A stretch of DNA of 64,000 nucleotides from Ruegeria sp. HKCCD4315 (GCF_013112245.1 NZ_WVRN01000002.1:682001-746000), one strand, 5' to 3'; shown: positions 54,728 to 64,000, numbered from the stretch's first letter. The notes: a model not told the origin generated them from the sequence alone. Program-made: numbers and translations.

Positions 54728-55801
54728 TTACTGGTCGTAGTCCACGACCACACGGTCGGTCACCGGATAAGCCTGACAGCTCAGCACATAGCCTTTTTCG
54801 ACCTCGTAATCCTCGAGCGCGTGATTGGCGAGCATTTCGACTTCGCCTTCCAGAATGCGACAGCGACAGGTGGAACAAACCCCGGCCTTGCACGCGTATG
54901 GCGCGTCCATAGCGTTTTCCAAGGCTGCGTCCAAAATGGATTGATCCTTGGGCAGGGTTACTGTCTGGGTCGAGCCGTCCAGAGTGATTGAAGCGCTAGT
55001 CTGGTTCGCCTGCGTGCCCGCCTCTGCTGCATTTGTCTTGCGCTTGGCCCGCCCAGGTTGGGCGCTGGCAAATAGCTCGAACTTGATCTGGCTGTCCTCA
55101 AGCCCGTGATCTCGCAGAGCAGCCGCGATCCCCAGCATCATTGGCTCTGGTCCACAAATAAAGGCCGTATCCACGTTTTTGATGTTGATCCAGTGTTCGA
55201 ACAGCTCGCCGCATTTTTCCTGCGTCACAAGCCCCGTGAACAAGTCGATCTCCTGCGCGTCGGTCTCAAGAATATGGATCACGTTCAGGCGACCCATATA
55301 GAGGTTTTTCAGGTCCTCCAGCTCCTCTCGGAACATGATCGTGTTGATGCCTTTGTTGGCGTAGATCAGCGTGAAGCGGGACTTGGGTTCACGCGCCAGC
55401 GTTGTTTTCAGGATCGAAAGGACGGGTGTAATCCCCGATCCGCCAGCAAAGCCGAGGTATTGTTTTTCCGCGTCCGCTTCGATTGGCACATGAAAGCTGC
55501 CCATTGGCGGCATCGCTTGAACAACGTCACCAACGCTCAACTCTACATTGGCCCAGCTTGAGAAAGCGCCCCCTTCGACGCGTTTGATGCCAACTTGAAG
55601 AACGCCGTCATCCTTTCCCGCGCAGATCGAATACGAGCGGCGCAGTTCTTCGCCTTCAAAATCGCGCCGGAAGGTCAGGTATTGACCCGCAGTGAAATCG
55701 AACTGTTCCGCTGCGCCATTCACAGGCTCAAGCGTCACAACAACCGCATCGCGGATGGTTTTGTGGATGTCGGTGACTTTCAGGTCATGAAAACGTGCCA
55801 T
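54728..55801 (-). CDS. paaE: Phenylacetyl-CoA epoxidase reductase PaaE
   Basis: A 357-residue reductase that feeds electrons from NAD(P)H to the PaaABC epoxidase. The ATG at 55801 is preceded by GGAGGA; longer upstream reading has no family match. The FAD site is RRSYSIC, the nucleotide site is GGSGITPVLS, and the C-terminal plant-type 2Fe-2S ferredoxin has the cluster CKAGVCSTCRC plus a distal Cys in VLSCQAYP. Between paaD and the extra ferritin-like gene. Confidence 0.97.
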   Translation of the reverse strand: MARFHDLKVTDIHKTIRDAVVVTLEPVNGAAEQFDFTAGQYLTFRRDFEGEELRRSYSICAGKDDGVLQVGIKRVEGGAFSSWANVELSVGDVVQAMPPMGSFHVPIEADAEKQYLGFAGGSGITPVLSILKTTLAREPKSRFTLIYANKGINTIMFREELEDLKNLYMGRLNVIHILETDAQEIDLFTGLVTQEKCGELFEHWINIKNVDTAFICGPEPMMLGIAAALRDHGLEDSQIKFELFASAQPGRAKRKTNAAEAGTQANQTSASITLDGSTQTVTLPKDQSILDAALENAMDAPYACKAGVCSTCRCRILEGEVEMLANHALEDYEVEKGYVLSCQAYPVTDRVVVDYDQ

Positions 55802-55814
55802 CCGGTGCTCCTCC

Positions 55815-56273
55815 TCAGATGCACTTGAAATAGTCAAAAGGTTCCAGGCAGTCAGTGCAGCGCCAGTGGGCCTTGCATGGGGTCGAGCCGAACTGGCTGA
55901 CTTTTTCAACAGCCTTGCTGTCGCAATGCGGGCACCGTTCTGGCCCGCCCGCCGGTTGCGGTGGCGCAATGCCATAGTCTTCCAGCTTGGCGCGGCCTTT
56001 TTCACTTAGCCAATCGGTGGTCCAGGCGGGCGAAATGCTGGTTTCGATCCTCACTTCGCTGATCCCATGGTCTCGCAGCGCGGTTTCGATATCCATGCTG
56101 ATGACGGAAGTCGCCGGACAGCCTGAGTACGTTGGTGTGACGGTCACAACCAACGTTCCGGCGTCCCAATGCACACCGCGAACGATTCCCAGATCCACGA
56201 CCGAGATCACCGGTATCTCGGGATCGGGAACAGCATCCAACCAACTCCAGATCTGATCAGTCGAGGATTGCAT
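55815..56273 (-). CDS. paaD: Phenylacetate pathway protein PaaD
   Basis: A 152-residue PaaD, a MIP18/DUF59-type protein thought to mature the metal or cluster site of the epoxidase system. It has DPEIPVISVVDLGIVRGV and PTYSGCPA near the N terminus, and a C-terminal cysteine cluster, CPHCDS and CTDC. It is six bases downstream of paaC and precedes paaE by 13 bases, the standard order. Confidence 0.95.
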   Translation of the reverse strand: MQSSTDQIWSWLDAVPDPEIPVISVVDLGIVRGVHWDAGTLVVTVTPTYSGCPATSVISMDIETALRDHGISEVRIETSISPAWTTDWLSEKGRAKLEDYGIAPPQPAGGPERCPHCDSKAVEKVSQFGSTPCKAHWRCTDCLEPFDYFKCI

Positions 56274-56279
56274 CCGCTC

Positions 56280-57038
56280 TCACCACTTGGCTCCGGGATA
56301 GGCGCGTTGCAGCCATTGCATCTGCGTCAGCAGATGACCCAGATGCTCGGTATGCATGCGCCCGTCACGCCCGCCCTTATGGGCAAACTGGCTTTCTGAA
56401 ATGCTCAGTGTTGCCTGGGTCAGGATCCTTCCGATCAAAGCGTCATATTCTTCTCGCAAGTCAGTCGGATTGGGTGCGATACCTGCGGCGACCATCTGGG
56501 CGTCGACTTCATCGCTTGCGAACATCTCACCGACATAGGGCCACAAATAATCGAGAGCTTCCTGCATACGGGCATGGCTTTCCTCTGTCCCGTCGCCCAG
56601 CCCCACTACGGTGTCGCCCGAGCGTTCGAGGTGATAGGCAACCTCTTTGCTGGCTTTGGCAGCAATTGCAGCGACACGTTCGTCCGAGGATGCCATCAAG
56701 CGCCCCAGCATGATCGAATGCCAGGCGTCGAACAGGAACTGGCGCATCAATGTGCGGCCGAAATCTCCATTCGGAACCTCGACCAGCAGTATATTGCGGA
56801 AATCCCAGGCGTCGCGCAGAAAGGCCAGATCATCGGCGGATTTGCCACCTTCTATCTCACCCGCAAGACCAAGCCACATCTGGGTCTGACCGATCAGGTC
56901 CAGCGCTGTGTTGGCTAGCGCTATGTCTTCCTCCAGAACCGGCGCGTGGCCGCACCACTCGCTGACGCGATGACCGAGGATCAGAGTGTTGTCTCCCATC
57001 CGCAGCAGGAATTGCAGGAATGCTTCATCCCGGGTCAT
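56280..57038 (-). CDS. paaC: Phenylacetyl-CoA epoxidase structural subunit PaaC
   Basis: A 252-residue ferritin-like partner of PaaA that does not bind iron in known complexes. Characteristic segments are RDAWDFRNILLVEVPNGDFGRTLMRQFLFDAWHS and YHLERSGDTVVGLGDGTEESHARMQ. The ATG at 57038 shares one base with the paaB stop; a GTG one codon earlier is also possible. It acts in the cytoplasmic PaaABC(E) complex that epoxidises phenylacetyl-CoA. Confidence 0.97.
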   Translation of the reverse strand: MTRDEAFLQFLLRMGDNTLILGHRVSEWCGHAPVLEEDIALANTALDLIGQTQMWLGLAGEIEGGKSADDLAFLRDAWDFRNILLVEVPNGDFGRTLMRQFLFDAWHSIMLGRLMASSDERVAAIAAKASKEVAYHLERSGDTVVGLGDGTEESHARMQEALDYLWPYVGEMFASDEVDAQMVAAGIAPNPTDLREEYDALIGRILTQATLSISESQFAHKGGRDGRMHTEHLGHLLTQMQWLQRAYPGAKW

Positions 57039-57322
57039 CACATCGCCCCCACTTCATCGGGGATGTCAAAGAAAGTCGGGTGACGATACACCTTGCTTTC
57101 GCTGGGTTCGTACAGCGGGCCTTTATCACTGGGCGATGAGGCCGAGATGTTGTTTGCCTCGACAACCCAGATCGAAACGCCTTCGTTACGGCGCGTATAG
57201 ACGTCACGCGCATTCTTGATTGCCATTTCGGCATCCGGGGCGTGCAGCGATCCAACATGTCGGTGGCTCATACCGTGTTGGCCACGGATAAAGATTTCCC
57301 ACAGGGGCCATTCGTTGTTCAT
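57038..57322 (-). CDS. paaB: Phenylacetyl-CoA epoxidase subunit PaaB
   Basis: A 94-residue bridging subunit of the phenylacetyl-CoA epoxidase. It starts NNEWPLWEIFIRGQHGMSHRHVGSLHAPDAEMAIKNARDVYTRR, the normal PaaB pattern. AAGGAGG precedes the ATG. It sits between paaA and paaC, overlapping the latter by one base. Confidence 0.98.
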   Translation of the reverse strand: MNNEWPLWEIFIRGQHGMSHRHVGSLHAPDAEMAIKNARDVYTRRNEGVSIWVVEANNISASSPSDKGPLYEPSESKVYRHPTFFDIPDEVGAM

Positions 57323-57340
57323 CGGGTTTCCTCCTTGGGT

Positions 57341-58318
57341 TCACTCTGCTGCCAGATTGCCGGATTGCTTCTTGCGGGCGTGCGCCAACAGACCGTCCCG
57401 CACCCATTTCCCGTCATCCCAGGCCTTGTTGCGTGCAGCCAGACGATCCACGTTGCACGGGCCATTGCCCTTGATCACGTCGAAGAATTCCGACCAGTCA
57501 GGTTCTGAGAAATCATAGTGCCCACGTTCTTCGTTCCATTGCAGGTCTGGGTCGGGGATGGTCAGGCCCAAATACTCGGCCTGCGGCACGGTCTGGTCGA
57601 CAAACTTTTGACGCAGCTCATCATTTGTATTGATCTTGATTTTCCACGCCATCGACTGGGCAGAATGAACCGAGTCCTTGTCGGATGGGCCGAACATCAT
57701 CAGTGACGGATACCAGAAGCGGTTCATCGCATCCTGAGCCATCTTGCGCTGCTCGGGCGTGCCTTCGGCCATTTTGCGGATCGCGTCGTAACCTTGCCGC
57801 TGATGGAAGCTCTCTTCCTTGCAGATACGGATCATTGCGCGTGAATAAGGCCCGTAAGACGTGCGTTGCAGCGGCACTTGATTCATGATCGCCGCACCGT
57901 CAACCAGCCATCCAACAGCACCAATATCGGCCCAGTTCAACGTCGGATAGTTGAAGATCGACGAGTATTTCATACGCCCATCAAGCAGCATCTCGGTGAT
58001 CTCGTCCCGGCTGACACCCAGCGTCTCAGCTGCGCAGTAGAGGTAAAGCCCGTGCCCGGCTTCATCCTGCACCTTGGCCAACAAGATCGCCTTGCGCTCC
58101 AGTGTCGGCGCGCGGGTAATCCAGTTGCCTTCGGGCAATTGCCCCACGATCTCAGAGTGCGCATGCTGACCGATCTGACGGATCAGGGTCTTACGATAAG
58201 CCTGAGGCATCCAGTCCTTGGGCTCGATCTTGATATCGGCATCAATCCGCGCCTGAAACTCTGCCAGTTTCTCCGGATCTTCGTTTGATGCTTCGGATTT
58301 AACCATCTGAGCATACAT
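57341..58318 (-). CDS. paaA: Phenylacetyl-CoA epoxidase catalytic subunit PaaA
   Basis: A 325-residue di-iron oxygenase subunit that forms the ring 1,2-epoxide of phenylacetyl-CoA. The two ExxH iron motifs are intact: Glu86-His89 in VQDEAGHG and Glu169-His172 in [19 protein letters not shown] Shine-Dalgarno lies before the ATG. It follows the thiolase gene by 15 bases and leads paaABCDE. Confidence 0.98.
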   Translation of the reverse strand: MYAQMVKSEASNEDPEKLAEFQARIDADIKIEPKDWMPQAYRKTLIRQIGQHAHSEIVGQLPEGNWITRAPTLERKAILLAKVQDEAGHGLYLYCAAETLGVSRDEITEMLLDGRMKYSSIFNYPTLNWADIGAVGWLVDGAAIMNQVPLQRTSYGPYSRAMIRICKEESFHQRQGYDAIRKMAEGTPEQRKMAQDAMNRFWYPSLMMFGPSDKDSVHSAQSMAWKIKINTNDELRQKFVDQTVPQAEYLGLTIPDPDLQWNEERGHYDFSEPDWSEFFDVIKGNGPCNVDRLAARNKAWDDGKWVRDGLLAHARKKQSGNLAAE

Positions 58319-58333
58319 GTCCCGTCTCCTCCG

Positions 58334-59536
58334 TTACACGCGTTCAAGAATGAGGGCCGCGCCCTGCCCGACGCCCACACACATGGTGCAGAGCGCATAG
58401 CGACCCCCGGTTCGCTTCAATTGATAGGCTGCAGTCAGCACCAGACGCGCGCCGCTCATGCCCAGCGGGTGGCCCAAAGCGATGGCCCCGCCATTGGGGT
58501 TTACGTGGGGCGCATCGTCCGGCAGGCCCAACTCGCGCAATGTTGCCAAACCCTGAGAGGCAAATGCCTCATTCAATTCGATCACATCCATCTGTTCGAT
58601 GCTCAGACCTGCACGGGCCAGAACTTTGCGGCTGGCAGGCACCGGGCCGATGCCCATCACACGCGGTGCAACACCCGCAACCGACATCCCCACCACACGG
58701 GCCATAGGGGTCAGACCGTTCTTGGCCGCTGCCGCCTCATTCGCCATCAGAATGGCTGCCGCGCCATCATTTACACCCGAAGCATTGCCTGCTGTGACGG
58801 TCTTTTCCGGTCCGTTCACCCCTTTGAGACCCGACAGCTTTTCTGCTGTGGTTCCCGGACGCGGGTGTTCATCCGTATCCACGATGATAGGGTCGCCCTT
58901 TCGCTGTGGCACCGAAACCGGAGTGATTTCATCGCCGAAAACACCCGCCGCATGAGCGGCCGCCCACCGGGCCTGGCTGCGCGCAGCAAAGGCATCCTGA
59001 TCTTCACGACTGATACCATAGTCTTCGGCCACGTTGTCGGCAGTCTGCGGCATGGAATCCACGCCGTAGTCCTGTTTCATCTTCGGGTTCACGAAACGCC
59101 ATCCGATCGTGGTGTCGTACACTGCGTTGTTGCGAGTGAACGCCGAAGTTGCCTTAGGCATCACAAACGGTGCGCGGGACATGCTTTCCACGCCCCCCGC
59201 AATGGCCAGATCGTAATCGCCTGCCTTGACGCCACGGGCTACCATTCCAACGGCATCCATACCGCTGGCGCAAAGGCGGTTCACCGTTGTGCCCGGAACG
59301 TCGATTGGCAGCCCGGCCAACAAGGCCGCCATGCGTGCAACGTTCCTGTTGCTCTCTCCGGCCTGATTGGCATCGCCATAGATCACATCGTCGACGCTGG
59401 CCCAATCGACCTGAGGGTTGCGTTCTTTCAACGCCGCCAATGGCAAAGCCGCAAGATCATCCGTGCGAACGGAAGACAGCGCTCCGCCATACCGCCCAAT
59501 CGGTGTACGCGTCGCGTCGCAAATGAATGCGTCCAT
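58334..59536 (-). CDS. Acetyl-CoA acyltransferase, PaaJ/PcaF-type thiolase
   Basis: A 400-residue thiolase. Nucleophile Cys89 ([13 protein letters not shown]), His356 (LGHPLGMSG) and Cys386 (TMCVGVGQG) form the active site. Family and neighbourhood indicate cleavage of 3-oxoadipyl-CoA, and probably 3-oxo-5,6-dehydrosuberyl-CoA, in phenylacetate breakdown. It is the first gene of the operon that continues into paaABCDE, and an operator-like motif lies 32 bases upstream. Assignment as PaaJ rather than PcaF rests on context. Confidence 0.92.
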   Translation of the reverse strand: MDAFICDATRTPIGRYGGALSSVRTDDLAALPLAALKERNPQVDWASVDDVIYGDANQAGESNRNVARMAALLAGLPIDVPGTTVNRLCASGMDAVGMVARGVKAGDYDLAIAGGVESMSRAPFVMPKATSAFTRNNAVYDTTIGWRFVNPKMKQDYGVDSMPQTADNVAEDYGISREDQDAFAARSQARWAAAHAAGVFGDEITPVSVPQRKGDPIIVDTDEHPRPGTTAEKLSGLKGVNGPEKTVTAGNASGVNDGAAAILMANEAAAAKNGLTPMARVVGMSVAGVAPRVMGIGPVPASRKVLARAGLSIEQMDVIELNEAFASQGLATLRELGLPDDAPHVNPNGGAIALGHPLGMSGARLVLTAAYQLKRTGGRYALCTMCVGVGQGAALILERV

Positions 59537-59567
59537 GCCTGAGGTCTCCTGTTCGCGTCAGTATTCA

Positions 59568-59584
59568 TTAACCGTCTGGTCGGT
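59568..59584. promoter_or_regulatory. Shared paa operator motif, site 1 (upstream of thiolase-paaABCDE)
   Basis: TTAACCGTCTGGTCGGT lies 32 bases before the thiolase start. It matches the site before paaZ at 15 of 17 positions. The inverted AACCG...CGGTT arms resemble operators of TetR-type phenylacetate regulators. In this copy the central palindrome is imperfect. No other feature is seen in the surrounding 221-base gap (59537-59757). Confidence 0.6.
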
Positions 59585-59757
59585 TTTTATAAAAGCAACC
59601 GATTCGAGGCAAGCTTTATGTTACCTTTATTTGATCTCTTTCACCATTTTTGTAACATAAAAGATCAGAACTTTATCGTTGCGATATTTGGGGCCGATTA
59701 GGGCGGTGATCCCAACAACATTAAGCTGACCGCGCGACACTCACGTCCCGCTCGGAA

Positions 59758-60573
59758 TCAATCCCCCAATACGGCTTCCAGTGACGCAAGGCTCGGGCGA
59801 GGCAACCTGTCTAACAGCTGCGCCACGGACTGTCGGCACTCCGCACCTTTCCAGTCTTCTGGCAGAAAGGCAGGTGGCAAAGGGGGATGGCGCAGGATTA
59901 GCCGCCGCCACCCATGAACGATCAGAACACGCAGAACGGCAGTTTGCATGGGGTCGCCCATCCCTTTGGTCGGCAAATGCTGTTCGACGAACTGAAGTGT
60001 GGTCCAGAACTGACTGTAAGCATCTTTCAGAGGTTCAGGTCCACATAGATCCCGCATCCAATCGGGCACTGATATGGCACTGCTTTCAATCCCCAAAAGG
60101 TCTTCCAGCCCATCAGGGACCGGGCCCGGCGCCATGGCCATAGAGGCATTGACAGAGATATAATCCCCAATGAGCATCAGATCTGACAGTTCTTTGCGGG
60201 AACTTTCAGAACTGCTGGCGATCAGCACATGCCAGATGTCGGGCTTTTCGGTCTCACGGGAATAAATACGCGGCGCGGCGGCGGCACTTTGGCTGCGACC
60301 AAAATCCGTCAAGCGGTGCACGCTGTTGCGCCCCACCCGCGTACTTTCGATCCAACCTTCTTTCCGCAGCCGATGTAGTGCAACACGCGTCGCCTCAGAC
60401 TTGATTCCGGCCAGACTGGTGAGCGCCGTGATCAAGCTGCCGCTGACCTGGTCCGATCCGCTGGGCGCCAAATCTCCAAATATCGTAACCAGCACTGACC
60501 ACACCCGCTGTGTGCCGGTGTTGGTCAGTTGACTGACACAGGTTTCGAACCAATCAGGGCTGATGTCTTTCAT
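59758..60573 (-). CDS. paaX: PaaX-family transcriptional regulator
   Basis: A 271-residue PaaX-like repressor from the ATG at 60573. The N-terminal winged HTH contains SLITALTSLAGIKSEATRVALHRLRKEGWIESTRVGRNS, and the C-terminal domain has LRVLIVHGWRRLILRHPPLP. PaaX represses paa genes and is relieved by phenylacetyl-CoA in characterised bacteria. It lies between paaZ (61 bases upstream) and the thiolase operon. Overall sequence is PaaX-like, though ligand sensing is assumed. Confidence 0.9.
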   Translation of the reverse strand: MKDISPDWFETCVSQLTNTGTQRVWSVLVTIFGDLAPSGSDQVSGSLITALTSLAGIKSEATRVALHRLRKEGWIESTRVGRNSVHRLTDFGRSQSAAAAPRIYSRETEKPDIWHVLIASSSESSRKELSDLMLIGDYISVNASMAMAPGPVPDGLEDLLGIESSAISVPDWMRDLCGPEPLKDAYSQFWTTLQFVEQHLPTKGMGDPMQTAVLRVLIVHGWRRLILRHPPLPPAFLPEDWKGAECRQSVAQLLDRLPRPSLASLEAVLGD

Positions 60574-60634
60574 ACACGAAGTATAATCGGGCCGAAGGGA
60601 ATTACCATCCGGCCCATCGCACGCATGCAAGTAG

Positions 60635-62665
60635 CTAGTAAGCAACCATCGTCAACAGCTCATATTCTGCGACCTGTTCGTCATCTTGCTGGGTTAGCGT
60701 GACGTGCCAACGAACTTCGCCATATTCATCATTGCGTTTGGTTTTGGCCTTGACCGTCAGGCGAACTTTGATGCTGTCACCGGCTTCAACCGGCTTCATA
60801 AAGCGTAACCCATCAAGGCCCGTGTTGGCCAGCACCGGCCCTTCATTTGGTTCGACGAACAATCCAGCGGCAAATGACAGCAACAAGTAGCCATGGGCGA
60901 CGCGCCCCGGAAAGAATGGGTTCCGTTCCGCCGCGGCCTGATCCATGTGGGCGTAGAAGGTATCTCCTGTGAAAGTGGCGAAGTGTTCAATGTCTTCCAT
61001 GGTGATGGTGCGGGGTTCCGTGTGAATCGTCTCGCCAATCGCAAGGTCATGAAACCGCCGCGTGAACGGGTGGGCTGGGCCTTTGACCTCGGTCGCGCCG
61101 GGCACCCATCTTTTTCCAATCGCGGTCAACAGATCAGGTGAACCCTGAATGGCTGTCCTTTGCATATAGTGTTTAACACCACGCACGCCGCCCATCTCTT
61201 CGCCGCCGCCGGCGCGCCCGGGGCCACCATGCACCATATGAGGCAAAGGTGAACCGTGACCGGTGGATTCTTTCATCGAGTCACGGTTGTTGAAGTACAA
61301 ACGCCCATGATAGGCCCCTGCCCCAATGGCGACCTGACGCGCCACGTCAGGATCATGCGTGATGACCGACGCCACCAAGGATCCCTGTCCTCGGTTTGCC
61401 AGTTCAATCGCATGGTCGAGATCGCGATAGCCCATGACCGTGCTGACCGGACCAAAAGCTTCGGTATCGTGCACACGCTGCGCCGCGTCAGGGTTGGCAC
61501 AATGGTAAAGCATGGGCGGCAGGAACGCCCCTTTTTCGGGATCTGCTCCATCGACCTCAAAATCATCCGGGTTGCCAAAGACACGCTCGGCCTCTTGGCC
61601 AATGATCGCCGCCTTTTCCAGAACGTCACGTTTCTGACCATTCGAGACCAATGCGCCCATGCGGGTGGTTTCTAGCCTTGGGTCGCCGATAACGGTCTTG
61701 GCCAGCCGTGCGGACAACGCCTCTATCACGGCTTGCACCTGCGCCTCTGGCGCGATGATCCGACGGATTGCGGTACATTTCTGACCAGCCTTCGCCGTCA
61801 TCTCGCGCTGGACCTCTTTGACGAAAAGGTCAAACTCGGGTGTACCCGGTACGGCATCAGGGCCAAGAATCGAACAGTTCAGGCTGTCCTGTTCGGCGAC
61901 GAACCGTACAGAGTTTTCAAGGATCACGGGGTTGGATCGCAATTTCAACGCCGTATCTGCCGAGCCGGTAAAGCTGACCACATCCTGCAGGGTCAAACGG
62001 TCCAGCATGTCGCCCAAACCGCCCGACACCAACTGAAGCGCCCCGGCGGGCAAAATACCGGATTCCAACATCAACCGCACACACAGCTCGGTCACGTAGC
62101 AAGAATTCGTCGCCGGTTTAACGATGGCAGGAACACCTGCCAACAGAGTTGGCGCCAGTTTCTCCAACATACCCCAGACCGGAAAGTTAAACGCATTTAT
62201 GTGAACCGCCACGCCGTGCAACGGGGTGCAGATGTGTTGGCCCAAAAACGTCCCGTTGCGCGATAGTTGCTCAACATCACCGTCCAGATAGACATGACCA
62301 TCCGGCATTTCCCGGCGTCCTTTCGAGGCAAAGACAAACATCGTGCCAATGCCGCCGTCGATGTCGATCATATGGTCCGACTGCGTCGCGCCTGTGTTGA
62401 AAGACAGATCATAGAGCGCCTGCTTGTGCTGGCCCAGATGCAACGACACCGCCTTGAGCATTTTGGCCCGCTCATGAAAGGTCATCTTGCGTAGGGCCGG
62501 CCCGCCGACGTCGCGCGCATAGTCCAGCATTCCTTGCACATTCAGTGCCGCGTTGCCTGCGGTTGCAATGACCTCGCCCGTTACGGCGCTGGCAATAGTG
62601 CGCGCCCCGGCACCAGGCGGCACCCATGCACCGGCGACAAAGCTGGATATCTGTTGGATGGTCAT
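60635..62665 (-). CDS. paaZ: Bifunctional oxepin-CoA hydrolase / aldehyde dehydrogenase PaaZ
   Basis: A 676-residue fusion. The N-terminal aldehyde dehydrogenase has general base Glu258 (VAEQDS) and nucleophile Cys297 (GQKCTAIRRI). The C-terminal (R)-hydratase MaoC hotdog carries FTGDTFYAHMDQAAAERNPFFPGRVAHGYL. The hydratase opens the oxepin-CoA ring and the dehydrogenase oxidises the aldehyde. It is followed by the paaX-like gene and preceded by an operator-like motif. Full length with both active sites intact. Confidence 0.97.
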   Translation of the reverse strand: MTIQQISSFVAGAWVPPGAGARTIASAVTGEVIATAGNAALNVQGMLDYARDVGGPALRKMTFHERAKMLKAVSLHLGQHKQALYDLSFNTGATQSDHMIDIDGGIGTMFVFASKGRREMPDGHVYLDGDVEQLSRNGTFLGQHICTPLHGVAVHINAFNFPVWGMLEKLAPTLLAGVPAIVKPATNSCYVTELCVRLMLESGILPAGALQLVSGGLGDMLDRLTLQDVVSFTGSADTALKLRSNPVILENSVRFVAEQDSLNCSILGPDAVPGTPEFDLFVKEVQREMTAKAGQKCTAIRRIIAPEAQVQAVIEALSARLAKTVIGDPRLETTRMGALVSNGQKRDVLEKAAIIGQEAERVFGNPDDFEVDGADPEKGAFLPPMLYHCANPDAAQRVHDTEAFGPVSTVMGYRDLDHAIELANRGQGSLVASVITHDPDVARQVAIGAGAYHGRLYFNNRDSMKESTGHGSPLPHMVHGGPGRAGGGEEMGGVRGVKHYMQRTAIQGSPDLLTAIGKRWVPGATEVKGPAHPFTRRFHDLAIGETIHTEPRTITMEDIEHFATFTGDTFYAHMDQAAAERNPFFPGRVAHGYLLLSFAAGLFVEPNEGPVLANTGLDGLRFMKPVEAGDSIKVRLTVKAKTKRNDEYGEVRWHVTLTQQDDEQVAEYELLTMVAY

Positions 62666-62728
62666 GAGCGTCTCCTCATCAGTGTCTGGATCCTCACATC
62701 ACCTAGTCGAACGTGTGAGGTCATATCT

Positions 62729-62745
62729 TTAACCGTACGGTCGGT
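62729..62745. promoter_or_regulatory. Shared paa operator motif, site 2 (upstream of paaZ)
   Basis: TTAACCGTACGGTCGGT lies 64 bases before the paaZ start, in the 117-base gap after the P450 stop. It contains the perfect palindrome ACCGTACGGT and matches site 1 at 15 of 17 positions. The same regulator probably controls both units. Confidence 0.65.
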
Positions 62746-62782
62746 CGTTATTTTTGCACAGCAACACCACAAACCGTACCCT

Positions 62783-63970
62783 TCAAACCTGCGCGGGCAA
62801 TCGCGCGAAACCCCGAAACCGGATACGGCCACCGCGTTCAGCACCATCGGTGATGCAAAAATTCGGGAAGCGGGCCAGAAACCGCCCGACTGCCACGCGG
62901 CCCTCCATACGGGCCAAGGTCAGGCCAACGCAGGTGTGGGGTCCACCTGCAAAGGCGTGGTGTTTATTGGGGCGCCGGTCCAACATCACTTCATCAGGCT
63001 GCGCAAACTGTCGCGGGTCGCGGTTGGCGGCTCCGATGCAAAGATGGATATCTGTTCCAGCGGGAATGGTTTGGCCGTGGAAGATGACATCCTCGGCGGT
63101 TAAACGGTTGCCGAATTGGTTGGGGCTTTCCAATCTTAGAAACTCGTCCACGGCGGTGTTTATAAGCTCTGGGTCGGCCAGCAACTCGGCACGCTTGTCA
63201 CGGTGCCGGTCCAGCAACTCCAGCGCATTGCCGATCAGATTGGTCGTGGTCTCATGCCCAGCATTCAGGATGAAAATGCAGTTCTGGTACAGCTCGACCT
63301 CGGTCAACCCGCCATCGGTGTCATCCTGCATCAATCGTGTCAGCACGTCCGTTGACGGGTCACCTGGATTGGCGCGACGATCATCCATGATGTGGCGCAG
63401 GAATGCCTTGAAGTCAGACACCGCGCAATTGCCCCAGTCTTCTTGTTCCCGGGTCAGCTGAGGCTCCAAAGCGCCCAAAATGGCCAGAGACCAATCCCGC
63501 AGTGGGCCGCGCTCGGATCGGGGAATGCCCAGTAAGTTGCCGATGATTTCAATCGGGATGGCCCCGGCAAAATCCTCGATCAACTCAACAGAGCCCTTGG
63601 CCTGCATCTGGTCCAGCAAGCCGTCGACAAGCTGCACCAGGCCAGGCTCCATCTGCGCCAGCGCGCGCGGGTTCATCGCACCGACCATCACCTTACGAAC
63701 ACGGGTGTGCAAAGGCGGATCATTGAACACCAAACTGGTCGTGTGATGTTCGTATAAAGGGCTGTCGACCCCGTATTTCGGCCCAAAAACCGCCTTCTTG
63801 TCCGAAATGAAACGTTTTGTGTCCCGATACACCAGATCCAGATCGTCATAGCGCGACAGGATGACAGACCCATCGGCTTGAAAGCAGACGGGCGTGTTTT
63901 CGCGCAGCGCAGCATAGGCCGGATAAGGGTCTGCGTGAAAACCGGTTGGAAGTGCGGTCAGCGAGAACAT
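62783..63970 (-). CDS. Cytochrome P450
   Basis: A soluble bacterial P450 of 395 aa. The oxygen-binding I helix has NAGHETTTN, the K helix has EFLRLESP (ExxR), and the haem-ligand loop is FAGGPHTCVG with Cys347. It needs separate redox partners, none of which is visible nearby. It ends 117 bases before paaZ, with the shared operator in between, so it is probably a separate unit. A link to aromatic or monoterpenoid oxidation is speculative. The remaining 30 bases at the right edge hold no feature I can support. Confidence 0.93.
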   Translation of the reverse strand: MFSLTALPTGFHADPYPAYAALRENTPVCFQADGSVILSRYDDLDLVYRDTKRFISDKKAVFGPKYGVDSPLYEHHTTSLVFNDPPLHTRVRKVMVGAMNPRALAQMEPGLVQLVDGLLDQMQAKGSVELIEDFAGAIPIEIIGNLLGIPRSERGPLRDWSLAILGALEPQLTREQEDWGNCAVSDFKAFLRHIMDDRRANPGDPSTDVLTRLMQDDTDGGLTEVELYQNCIFILNAGHETTTNLIGNALELLDRHRDKRAELLADPELINTAVDEFLRLESPNQFGNRLTAEDVIFHGQTIPAGTDIHLCIGAANRDPRQFAQPDEVMLDRRPNKHHAFAGGPHTCVGLTLARMEGRVAVGRFLARFPNFCITDGAERGGRIRFRGFARLPAQV

Positions 63971-64000
63971 CAGTGTCCCATCGCCCCCATATGTTCAGGC

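Overview
The window looks like chromosome from a Roseobacter-group alphaproteobacterium (Rhodobacterales). That is inference from about 60% G+C, the density of catabolic operons, TRAP and ABC uptake systems, a heterotetrameric sarcosine oxidase, several dimethylglycine/sarcosine-dehydrogenase-type flavoproteins and a phenylacetate (paa) cluster. No phage, transposon, CRISPR, rRNA or tRNA was recognised. Coding density is very high and no gap exceeds about 270 bases.

Layout. (1) 1-3.7 kb: the end of an FHA-domain protein, katG, and divergent oxyR. (2) 3.7-6.5 kb: an ABC amino-acid-type transporter (ATPase and permease, with an AhpD-like gene behind them) divergent from its binding protein. (3) 6.6-9.8 kb: an Asp/Glu racemase-like protein and a GntR/FCD regulator, divergent from a ThDP enzyme, with a clear multi-arm operator between them. 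(4) 9.75-17.05 kb: a LysR regulator divergent from a six-gene operon (enolase-superfamily enzyme, DadA-like oxidase, TRAP dctPQM, and a BASS-like transporter). (5) 27.9-17.2 kb, minus strand: a six-gene, mostly 4-bp-overlapping operon running MttB homologue, class III aminotransferase, two DMGDH-like flavoproteins, amidase, ThDP enzyme, divergent from a GcvA-like LysR. (6) 29-32.7 kb: a third DMGDH-like flavoprotein and a class V aminotransferase. (7) 32.9-42.8 kb: a LysR regulator divergent from MmgE/PrpD - soxB - soxD - soxA - soxG - D-2-hydroxyacid dehydrogenase - second MttB homologue. (8) 48.35-42.8 kb, minus strand: HyuA - HyuB - aminotransferase - maleate-isomerase-like protein, converging on (7) at a shared terminator. 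(9) 48.6-49.4 kb: a membrane-anchored LuxR-type protein and a PepSY protein. (10) 53.7-49.6 kb: a double CoA-transferase and a dimethylformamidase-like hydrolase. (11) 53.95-64 kb: phenylacetate catabolism (paaZ, paaX-like, thiolase, paaABCDE, an extra PaaA/PaaC-type ferritin-like gene) and a cytochrome P450.

How it fits together. Blocks 4-8 look like a dense accessory region for N-methylated amino acids, betaines or cyclic amides. It pairs importers with racemase/epimerase-like enzymes, transaminases, hydantoinase-type ATPases, and N-demethylating flavoproteins whose C-terminal aminomethyltransferase-like halves would pass one-carbon units to tetrahydrofolate. Four proteins of this FAD plus GCV_T design (three DMGDH-like and SoxA) and two MttB-superfamily proteins lie within 25 kb, and no corrinoid carrier protein was recognised. 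This combination is the most interesting biology here. The substrates cannot be fixed from sequence alone.

Regulation is mostly local: four LysR proteins, one GntR, one PaaX-like and one LuxR-like protein. Shared operator-like sequences could be read directly at the GntR intergenic region and upstream of both paa transcription units.
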